Part shown: piece by piece, positions 37,175 through 46,639 of the stretch | How the letters are laid out: every line of letters starts with the position of its first letter | Position numbering within the stretch: the stretch's first letter is position 1 | Assembly (NCBI GenBank): GCA_003118195.1 | Contig: BEXV01000309.1 | Coordinates: forward strand, 134,853 to 181,491 | Length of the DNA stretch: 46,639 nucleotides | Reading direction: 5' to 3' | Source of the DNA: Hemicentrotus pulcherrimus | Lineage: Eukaryota > Echinodermata > Echinoidea > Camarodonta > Strongylocentrotidae | Translations under genes and position numbers: made by a program | Notes under the pieces: generated by a model | The model's database searches: none | Told to the model about the DNA's origin: nothing | Seen by the model: the letters and a program-made list of their open reading frames with translations, nothing else

Positions 37175-37563
37175 GTATCTGCTTCAAATCTTTGCAGTTT
37201 GCATTGTAAAACAACTGTCTAGAAGTGACTGGAAAGAGTGTAGATTATTTAGTACAAAGTATTGGTGTTAACTTTGAGGTTTCAGAATTTATCAAAATGA
37301 TGAGGAATCAATCCAGTTGTGCTGAAGTTCGCATTCACAGTAAACAGAAAGGTGTGTATGGGATTAGACAAACAGGTGGCATGAAGTTGGGTCCAAAATA
37401 ACACTTCATCTATTTCTTGTCATATTTCCAATATGAGAGTATTTGAAAAGCCATCCTTTTCAGCGACAACTTTTTTTATAATAAACTTCCACCAAAACAA
37501 AAAAAGAATGAAATAAGCTCACAAATCGTTTTCACGTTTCCAAGAACTCGACCTTCTCTTTAA
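37175..37563 (-). mobile_element. TTAA miniature element, family E, copy 2 (inverted, diverged)
   Basis: The right edge reads CAAGAACTCGACCTTCTC then TTTAA (TTAA at 37560-37563), the reverse of the family E end. Similarity to 19630-20017 continues leftward to about 37195. The left end is degraded and its TTAA is not recognisable, so the 37175 limit is approximate. Confidence 0.7.
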
Positions 37564-40286
37564 AGCCCTTTGAAATGGAAAGACAGTTTTACAAGCAGTA
37601 GAAAGTTCAAAACAATTTTTGTCTCCCACCCATTGATAGTTTTACAGGAGATGACCAATTTTCCATTGACCCCAACCTCTTTCATCCAATTATCAATGAC
37701 TATGTGGCCGTTACCATGCCGACCATTGCTCATACCACAGACTTTCAATGATCTGGACAGATGTCTGAAACATGTTAATACCAGCGGTTAGTTCCCTCTG
37801 ACTCCAATATGGAGCCTATATTGGCAAGTTCAGGGTTACGATTCATTTTGCTGATCGAGCATGAAGTTTGGGGATTAATTTTTGGGGGGTTCATTGTTTT
37901 TTGGAACGAACGTCAGAATGAAGTTCAGGGTTATATTCCTTGTCCTGCATAGATTAAGCTATTTGATGATTAATTTTCAAGGGATGTCTATTGTTGAGTG
38001 GATGAGTATTTGGGATACCTCCAAAAAGAGAGATTAGTTTTAACAAGAAGAGGCCAGGATTGTTAGTTAGGTTGTCAGCTTCTGTGAAAAGTAGATGGAC
38101 TGGACTGAATGTACAAAGTGAATAGTAATGCTACTAATTTTACACTGGTCATCTGCTAGCATACTCTTTGGACAAGCACATGCTGACTTTATGTGATGAC
38201 AGCAGATATAAGCCCACACGATTCTCATCAATTTCAACAAACGTCAAAGATTTCTAATGAGAATTGATGTGGTTCTCAAAAGTAACGCTATTTTAGTAAT
38301 ATTTCATGAATTAATGACTATTTTCATTCTGTCTTGGTTTGTCATGAATAATTTTGTGATGGTTGTGAATCATCTCAGAATGAAAAGGAATGAGCTGAAC
38401 TTCCATGAGTCTTTTCACCAAAAAATCCCCAAAGGTTTTATACCATCTATCACTTTCGATCTTGATCATAAATACCGGTAGATGGGGGAAAAAGGAAATG
38501 TTCCATATGTACTTGAATGACTTTTTCAGGCAACACTCTTACTGATTGATGGTAATCTTTTGTTTTAGTTTCTTATTATGTCTGTGAGTTTTTGTTTTAT
38601 AACATCTTGAAAAAGGGAATGTGGTATGTAGGTTTCACGGGGAAGGGTTCATATTAGTCATTCAAGTCTTAATTTAGCGTAGACGCTCATGTGTCATGTT
38701 CAATAACAGCAGAGGAGGAAATATTTAGTTACGCACATTAGAGTCCATTGACCCCCACCAAGAGGAGGCAGTCACATTGCAAACATGACTTGTGAGTGTA
38801 AAACCAATGCCCAGCTGAATGTCCATGGTTTTAATTGTATGAATCTTTGTGAGATTGCAGTAGGGAAATCTAGGCTTAGCTAGTCAAGTAGTATATGGCA
38901 TTATTTTGAGATGTATGCAGTCATTAAAATTCATCTCAAACGTGATCATAAAGACTCTCGAGAAATCAATTCAAGGGCAACATCAAATTAAATCCCACTG
39001 TAATGCCTATCAAAATCAAGTTAGGATAACACAATATGTCTTTTGATATTTGCATATCTCAATAGGTGACGAACAAGGCTATTAAAATTGCCCTAGGTTA
39101 ATTTTTGTGATTGGTTCCAAAATTATGGATGACATATCAAAGTATCTGGCACAAGCAAGATTCCGATTTGAGGTCAACAATATTAGGCCATCAATATTAG
39201 GCCATATCGAACATGATTTATTCCAATTGCCCCTTTTTGGCTACCATATCCTCAATGCCCTGGTTTGTTTTCTCATGCAAAAAATATAGTTTAGGACATT
39301 TTTTTTTATATATTTTGTTATGGTATTTCCCAGAAAACTAAAATATTTTTCTCGTACTTTTCCCATGGAAAAAATGAAAAATAGACAAAAAACATACTTT
39401 TAGGCTTATGATTTGAAACAAAAATAAATGAAAATTGCATAATCATCGTTGAAAATAGTCAATTTCCTGTGCTTTGTTTGAAGCACTATTTTAACTAGTT
39501 TTAGGCTATTAGGATTGGTTTTATAACATGACTACTTGAAATGACCATCAAGAAAATGGCCAGATGGCTAGCGATGGTAGAAATGACCACTCAACAGACG
39601 CGATCCCACATTAATGATTGGCTTGACCACCAGTAAAATTTGTTGCCATGGGGATATTTTAACCCTTATTCACAATCCATGCTTCTCGCTTTATTTAAGA
39701 GTCTTTTGAGGTCTTGTGGTCTCAACAGCATTTTCTCTGGCTCTTAAAGCTCAACCAAAAGGCTGCAATGATGAAATATAAAAAGGATGATAATGGGGTT
39801 AGATAATAAAGTAGTACTCTACAAAGTAGGAGTACCATTGTGTTGATTACTGACAGGAAACAATTTTTACTGGAGGCTAAACTAATCAATGCTAGATAAC
39901 AAGAGCACATTTCAAGATTATATAAAGGAAAAAAAGTTTTCAAAGAGTGTATGCTGAAAGTGATTCACATCATTTAGAGATTGATCTCAAGATGTTTTTT
40001 ATATTTATATCTATCAGTAATTTACTTTTTTGAAAAAAATCATAACAAATAAAGTTTGATCACCTCGCCTGAAGCTTATCTCTTCTGCAGTTTTAATTAT
40101 GTCACAAGGACTTGGTATGTCAATTTTGAGAGACATTATTTTATGTTTTCTTAATAAGGAATAAACAGGTTTGTATTACGCATGGATCAATCTGTTTTAA
40201 AAAGCATCCGTGGTCAAATGTTTCAGACACGCATTATTTTCATTAGGTGTGCCAAGAGAATATTGCTTCCATTGTATTTTTTTCTT

Positions 40287-40412
40287 ACTGAGTGCAAAGT
40301 GACTTGTTTATTGTTTCAAAAGAAAAAGTGAATTATTTTCTATTTCCTGTTTGTTATTGTTTCAAAAGAAAAAAAAGTTAATTCTTTTCTATTTTTTGTT
40401 TTATGAGTGCTC
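40287..40412 (+). repeat. Small duplication with 46 bp spacing
   Basis: ATTGTTTCAAAAGAAAAA begins at 40310 and again at 40356, each followed by a TTCTATTT stretch. A GAGTGC-AGTGACT word lies on either side (about 40289 and 40395). Confidence 0.7.
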
Positions 40413-42426
40413 AGTGACTGACATTTAGTGCTTCAATGGAGATGTTTGCTTCCCTTTTGTCTTTCTCTGTTTTCTGAGTGTACTTCATGAATAATTACAA
40501 ATTTTTCAAACAATTCACTTGCACCCTGATATTAAGTTGTTTTTAAAAGAAGCAGGAAAATAAGAGAAACAGGTAATTGAAAGTTTGAGCAAAAATAAGA
40601 AAGTTATGAATTTTTCAGAGGTAGGGAACATGTGTTTGAGGATTAAAAGTGAAAAATCGTTGATGAAGTACTGAATCTTGGAAATCCCCTATTTTGTAGA
40701 AACACAAATTTGTGTTTGTGTGTTTGAATCATCAACCACTCTTTAATAACTGGAACTAGTTGGTACTTTTTTTAAATTCCATTTTGCATATTTGGTCTAT
40801 GACAATATCAATTCTCATCAATGAGATTCCTGTGTACTATACCTAGAAGTTAAAATTGGCCATCCATGTGCTTTTGAATTTGCAACTGTCTAAAAGCTGT
40901 TGTCTCTGGTATGTTAGGATCTTATAAACAATTAAAAGCCTCATTCACTTTTTCTACAGTTAATTCTCTGTTTCTCCCCCTTTCTCTTTCTCGAAAAAGG
41001 ATGATGTTTACTTCTTGTTCTCTTTTTTAGAAGTGTTGAGTACATTTAGATAGGAAACTGACAATTTAAATTACATTTTTATTTTTTTGAGGAGTTATCT
41101 TCATTGTTTGTTTTTTTCTTCAAATTCCCCCATGGTTGAGTTTTCAACGTTTTGTTATGTATTATCTGCAAGATTTAATGGATTCTTTTTGGATTATTTT
41201 CCTGGGATAATATGTACATGACACCATCACAACTTTCTACATTATAATCATCAATAGATCCTGTTTTTGCATGTTATATCGTGCTGTTACTATGTTTACT
41301 AATATGGAGCATTATTTCCTTTGATACTACGCGCCACATGCACTAATCCAGGAAGTAATTGCAACTATTTACGTTGAACCAGTAACGAACCTACACACTT
41401 TGGATCTCTGTGAACTAGTCTGTGTTGTATCATGCGTATTAGATGAGATAACTACGTATAACCAGACCTCGTTCCTGTCCGATATTGCTTCCTGAGAAAC
41501 CAGAGGTTACTAAACAATTGCCTGATTTGCAAGATACCATCATCACAAAACTTTCTAGCCTTGACCAGGCATGACAACTTTTTTGTTGTCTGATTCGTTC
41601 CTGTTTCAATTTGTACCTGACCACCATACATACGCTATATAAACCTGGTCATATTTATTAATCCAGTTTTTAGCATGACCACAGAATACCAACAAGCAAA
41701 CAGTAAGTGATGAAAGGGCTTGTGTTGCTATGGTGATATTCTGTAGGTGTATCTGCTTAGGTTATGTTGACCGGCTATGAGGGAATTTGTGGCTGATGTG
41801 GAAGTGTCTCTTAAATATTTCTTCAGATCCTCCCTTAAAACCACTATGAAACAGGTTTTCAAAGAAATAATCGAAAAGTGCAAAGCCTTTTAAAGAAGTT
41901 CAAATTGTAAAGAAAAACCATTGGTTATGGAGCCTTATAAAGGTATTCAAGGTGTGTTCCAAGTATGGCTCATGTGCTTAACTTTGCCACTGTTTGACCA
42001 AGGAGGATATTACAAGCTGGTATCTCTTTGGTTTGACCAACCCTTCATATATATCTTGAAGGAAATATCACAAAAGAACTATTATTTCTATATGGTTACA
42101 AGATATAAAGTCATCCCCTCCATCCCCCCCCCCCCNATAAGGGGAAAAGCTTATTCATAGTGAGGCAGGCCTCTCTGAAGTTCGCTAGGATTTAGTGCTG
42201 GGATTTGAATTCTGCTCACCATGTGTCTGCCTTGATCAGACTAATCAAAAGTTGCTATTTTGTTTTAATTAGTATGTATTTGAACACGTTATTTAGAATG
42301 TTGTATAATAGTATTACCAATCCCACAGGTAATTTTTAAAGTTGTTATATTCATGAAGTAAATTTCAGGTGGGTAAAGAGTTGTACTGCATGTGAAATTT
42401 GACCACACATTGATTGTTAATTCAAC

Positions 42427-42458
42427 CATGGACCTACTACTCGAGTAGTAGGTCCATG
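42427..42458. repeat. 32 bp perfect palindrome flanked by a 10 bp direct repeat
   Basis: CATGGACCTACTACTC is followed immediately by its exact reverse complement, centred on TCGA at 42441-42444. ATTCAACCAT occurs at 42420-42429 and again at 42459-42468, so the left copy overlaps the palindrome by three bases. There is no loop. Confidence 0.95.
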
Positions 42459-44650
42459 ATTCAACCATAAATGGTGTGCACATGGATACTGCCAAACATA
42501 TGTCTGCAATACAGACTTTTAGTCTATAACCTTCTGAACCTTCTGAAATTGAAGTCAGCAGGGCTGTATTCCGCATGTCGCTAACTTGTAGATAGCAGAC
42601 CATTTTGAAATAGCTGTTGTATTATGCAGGGAATAGTAACAGTTGACCACTGAATTATCATTCACATATCTCAATATAGGGGTTAAATTCATTTATAACT
42701 TTGCTTTTATTACTGAAAGATTTTTCAGTAGGATACAGAGTTTTCTATAAAAAAAAACTAAGATTCAAAAAAATGAATAGAACATTTTCTATGACCTATA
42801 TAAAACCCGCATGGCATGTCCTAAATTTCAAATGTCGCACGTTATCGCTCTTATGCGTTGTTATTGTTGTATTGGAGACAGGCAGGAAGCTACGCTAATC
42901 CAGGCTACTCTACTAATCAACACCTCTTTTTTGTTGTTGCTATGTTGAAGTCCATTTTTTGCATAATGGCATATATCACGCCACAACCTTCACTCGTCAA
43001 CGTCAGTGTACAAAGTTCAGCTTTTACACTCTCAGTTTGTGACTGTATTGTTCTCCTGGAGTTCTTTAGGCACCCACTCATATCAACCATCTATGGTTGC
43101 CATGGTAATGAACCAAACTCTTTACACCATGTCTACCTCCCATCTGTGCTATGTAGTAGGGCATGTCTGGTCTGAGTAACAGACGCCCCGTCGATGCGGT
43201 GGCATTAAAGCTGGGGTAATTACTACCAGTTTACCTCACTAATTTGTACCATTGTGCGCAAAATGTGATTATTAGGTATTTTATATAATATTGAATGGTG
43301 TTGCATGGGATAGAAAGGGTTTTTTGTTAAATGAGCTGAAGAGCATATTTTACAAGTCAGAATAACGAGTGAAATATTTTCAAAGCAGCATGATTTCCTC
43401 TTGCACCATACAAAATAGAAGCCTTTCATTATTATTACTTTAATTCATGAACAAAACCTGCCATAATATTGTGGCTCTCTCTTTCTCTCTATATATACAT
43501 ATATTTATCCATTTTCTGTTTTGAGTGACAAATCTTTAAGGGCAGGGCTTTGTATTTCAAGGGATGTAGAATTGTTAGTTTGTATTACAATCTCAGTACT
43601 TGTGAAGTATCCTTTTAAAAAAAGTTCACAGAGATAAACATTTTCATTCTGGTATAAATATAATTCAAACAAAAACACCAGTGGCAATACCAATACCAAA
43701 TACTTTGCATAGAATCACCAATACTCACTGCCATTTAAGCAAAGAAGGAAAGGGAGGAATTGTATTGTCAGTTTGTAACAATCTTTGAAAAGTTTCAATA
43801 AGAACCAGTGGGCAGACCTATTACCTCCTCCCTAGAGCACCGTATTTCATCACATCGCTTGATCCAAATCAGCACTTATTCAAGGGCGGATAGTTTCAAA
43901 CGGAAATTCAAACTCTTTGATTTTGTTAGAGACACAAGTATAATAGCTCCTTTGATGTTGTTTGGAAACAGAGCATAACCCTTGCAAATGATTCATATCA
44001 TTTTCAGCTCTGTCTGAATTTTTTCCGAACGTGTCTTCGGAAGCGGAAATTACATTCTAGCTGTCCCTCAAAAGGTTCCCATCAGCTTGTTATTATATCT
44101 TGAGTAAATTCATATTTGCCAAACTACAGGAACTCAAAGGCCTTTTTTTAATCCTTATTATTATTATTAGTTTATTTAGCAATAAAGAAAATACACAAGA
44201 AATCAGAAAGCCAACCATTGAGCAAGTATAGATCAAAAATCCATTGAAATGCCAGGGACTGAAAGAGTTACCTAATAAAAATGTAGCTGTCCCAGTCCCA
44301 GTGGTTGTAAACATAAATTACTTTTTACCAAAAAATGTTCAATAAAGAAAAAACAACCTAATGTTATCTTAATGATACAAAATCAAATCTCCCATCAACA
44401 CGACACTTTTACTTTGGGAGAAAAAATAAAGAAGGGGCGAAACAAAGGATTAAGGATTTTTCAAAGAAATTTATGAAAAGAAAGAATCATGAAAATGACA
44501 TGTAAGAAGGTCTCAATCACACCTGAGAATAGTCCATGACTCCCATTAATGGGGAAAAGCATTGATGGCAGGAAAATGCCTGGAGGAAAAGGAACCTTAC
44601 AGCATCGCTATGGGAGAGCATTTACAGAAATTATTCCCAAATCCAGACTC

Positions 44651-44685
44651 TTGGTGGTGGTGGCGGTGGTGGTGTTTGTTGTTGC
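44651..44685 (+). repeat. (GGT)n/(GTT)n microsatellite
   Basis: TGGTGGTGGCGGTGGTGGTG followed by TTTGTTGTTGCTG. Confidence 0.9.
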
Positions 44686-45860
44686 TGTCCTATAATTTCT
44701 CTGGTGTGCAAACCCTGTTATTTGCCGAGATATCAATATACAATACAAGTTTATTATTACATTTTATTGGCATATGATTAAAAGTCAAATGTAAGGAATG
44801 TTTTCATTTTGAGAATTTTATTCCAACTTTGGTATATTCAGGACGCATGGCTCTCATCTCCGTTCAGACATGGTAATCACATTCCTATTTGTCATACCTC
44901 TGAGTCATGTATACAATAATTTGTTGTCCTCTTTTTTGGTCAGTGGAACAAATACCGGTAAACACTTTCAAATGGTACTGGGCAGAGCCATGTCCTTATC
45001 CTATTTTCAAGCCATATATACCTTCACGCAAGTCATATTTGATTTTGACCTTTGTACATTTATCAGTTTTGATATTGACGGAACAGGAGTTTCCTGCCAG
45101 CATGGCAAACCCAAGGTTGGTGAATGAACAATAAATATTTGTTTTCTCATCAAAGGAAATAATACGTTGTTCCTATGACGCAATTACAGAAAAATGTTTG
45201 TGCTGATGGGTAACAAGGGAAAGTCATACGGTAATTCAAAATATTACATTTTTACCTATGGACTATTTATTTCATGACGTATAGGGTCGTGTGATTGTAG
45301 ACTGGGCTTGTTTAACACTTCCATTTCAAATGCAAGGTGTTGTGGTACAGTACTATTCTCAATCTGTCCAATGTACAAAATAGAAAAGTAGATCTGAAAA
45401 TAGGAACAGGTTTTTAAGCACAATTTGTACTTTTTTTAAACTTTGTTGATGAAAATAAGATATAAAACAAGCTTTAAACAATGTTTCAACACTTGAATGT
45501 TTGGAATGGTATATAGAGCTGATATATTGCTTTGTGACAATTTACCTTTACCTAGAATTAAATTGACTAATAATAATAATAACATAGATGGGAGAATTAA
45601 GGAATCGATCAGATAATCTTTTCTTGATTACCTATTATTTTTGACTTTGGAAACTGTGGTTGAACATGTGAGGATAGGCATGGTTTTTTTATTTTATTAT
45701 TAAATTGTTTATTATTTTAGTAGTAATACCACATCATTTCCTGTCAACATAGAAATACGATATCCACATTCAAGGTAAGATACACTTATAGATGACAATG
45801 TTTGTTTGTTTGTTTTTCTCCCAGAATAGCAATTATATTGCGTGGGATTTGATAAACAAA

Positions 45861-45895
45861 AGATGAAGTTAGCAAAAATTTTGCTAACTTCATCT
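45861..45895. repeat. 35 bp hairpin palindrome
   Basis: AGATGAAGTTAGCAAAA (45861-45877), a single A, then its exact reverse complement (45879-45895). There is no T-run terminator context or nearby gene, and I see no flanking direct duplication. Confidence 0.93.
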
Positions 45896-46251
45896 TGATG
45901 AGAAATTTGTGCCGGAAAAGTGCACAGTGGTTTCCTGATGTATTTACAGAAATAGAACATGAATAACAGTTTTGACTGCTTTATTATAACCTTGGTTCTA
46001 GGCAGGGATTGGGTACCTTAATTTTTCTCAGATTCTAAACAAAATCCTAGATTTAGCTCATGCTGCAATCATAATTATATACCTTTAGGTCAGTCAGGAA
46101 TCTCATGACTGCTACAAGCTGATCGCCTGTCTGATTATCAAGATATTTACGATTGGAATTTTAAATTTCAAAAACTGTTTTCCCAACAGTTTTTTTTTAT
46201 AGGACTGCAGTGTATTGAGGAAAATGAATATGGTAAGATTTTTTACTTTTT

Positions 46252-46389
46252 TTAAGGCACTTCATGATCATTTTGGAGCACAATTTTGTTAGGGCTTCAA
46301 TATAACACCATATCACAGAGACTGATAACACGTAGGGCCTTGCATCTCAGATTTGTAAAACTGGAAACATTGTTAAACAATGCCTTTAA
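46252..46389 (-). mobile_element. TTAA miniature element, family B, copy 2 (inverted)
   Basis: A 138 bp element in the opposite orientation to 17388-17524, bounded by TTAA at both ends. It aligns across the full length with mostly single-base differences. It has no coding capacity. Confidence 0.75.
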
Positions 46390-46625
46390 TGGCTTACTGT
46401 TCCTTCTTGGTGGAAAGGTTGACTAAATATCCTCATTGAGAGGAAAACTAAAATAGAGCTATAGTCTATACTCCAGATTTGGATAGACTTATTTTCATTG
46501 ACAGAAAAAATAGGTTGAAAAAAGACAGATCACCGTGGTCATGCTGGGTGCAAGCTCACAAGGCAATGGCATATCTTCAGCAAAGGAATGGATTGAGGTG
46601 CATTTTGCCTCCCCCTCTGGAGGGA

Positions 46626-46639
46626 CCCCCCCCCCCCCC
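46626..46639 (+). repeat. Poly-C run at the window end
   Basis: The sequence stops inside a run of C, as expected where an assembly breaks. Confidence 0.9.

Larger units (their letters stand above)
37564..46251. other. Gene-free AT-rich region with two palindromes
   Basis: It contains the duplication near 40310, the palindromes at 42427 and 45861, a C run with N at about 42125-42136 and a GGT repeat. A 104-codon minus-strand frame at 42289-42603 crosses the palindrome and lacks any recognisable motif. Confidence 0.55.

Noticed and set aside
42289..42603. A 104-codon minus-strand frame
   Set aside because: Length is within chance for AT-rich sequence, it runs through a DNA palindrome, and no domain, signal peptide or splice context is recognisable.
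45861..45895. Rho-independent terminator
   Set aside because: The hairpin is AT-rich, lacks a following T run, and the sequence is eukaryotic.

Overview
The window is AT-rich animal DNA with no prokaryotic features. There are no operons, no dense ORFs and no Shine-Dalgarno-led genes. It has many CT, TA and poly-G/C microsatellites, several families of small inverted-repeat transposons and two minisatellites. A short secreted-peptide gene with canonical GT..AG splicing is the only protein-coding gene I can support. An invertebrate deuterostome, most likely an echinoderm and perhaps a sea urchin, fits best: the peptide resembles eclosion-hormone-type precursors known from arthropods and echinoderms, and the 15-18 bp minisatellite with inverted copies recalls sea-urchin TU foldback elements. 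The species is inference. Single N bases inside or beside C runs, and an end inside a C run, suggest a draft contig.

The gene (minus strand, about 34090 down to about 31030) has a promoter-like block, a short first exon whose only coding triplet is the ATG followed directly by a perfect GTAAGT donor, a 2225 bp intron, and one exon carrying the rest of the precursor. The spliced product is 138 residues: signal peptide, acidic propeptide with a KR site, an RERR site, then a six-cysteine peptide spaced C-x3-C-x2-C-x13-C-x3-C-x20-C. The first five cysteines match the eclosion hormone pattern closely. The last gap is longer than in insects.

The rest is gene-poor. It holds a set of TTAA-flanked miniature elements whose ends all begin TTAAAG: families A (7114, 21426), B (17388, 46252), C (36326), D (14943), E (19630, about 37175) and F (12697). 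TTAA target sites plus TTAAAG ends match the Kolobok/T2 group of DNA transposons. A hAT-like element with an 8 bp target-site duplication lies inside the gene's intron. Other structure includes a 97 bp minisatellite with inverted copies nearby (26226-26942), a 61-62 bp minisatellite (9441-9690), an old 196 bp tandem duplication (11153-11560), two near-perfect palindromes (42427, 45861), long pyrimidine tracts all on the plus strand, and a CpG-rich patch at 13610-13815.

I see no tRNA, rRNA, CRISPR array, or autonomous transposase or reverse transcriptase.
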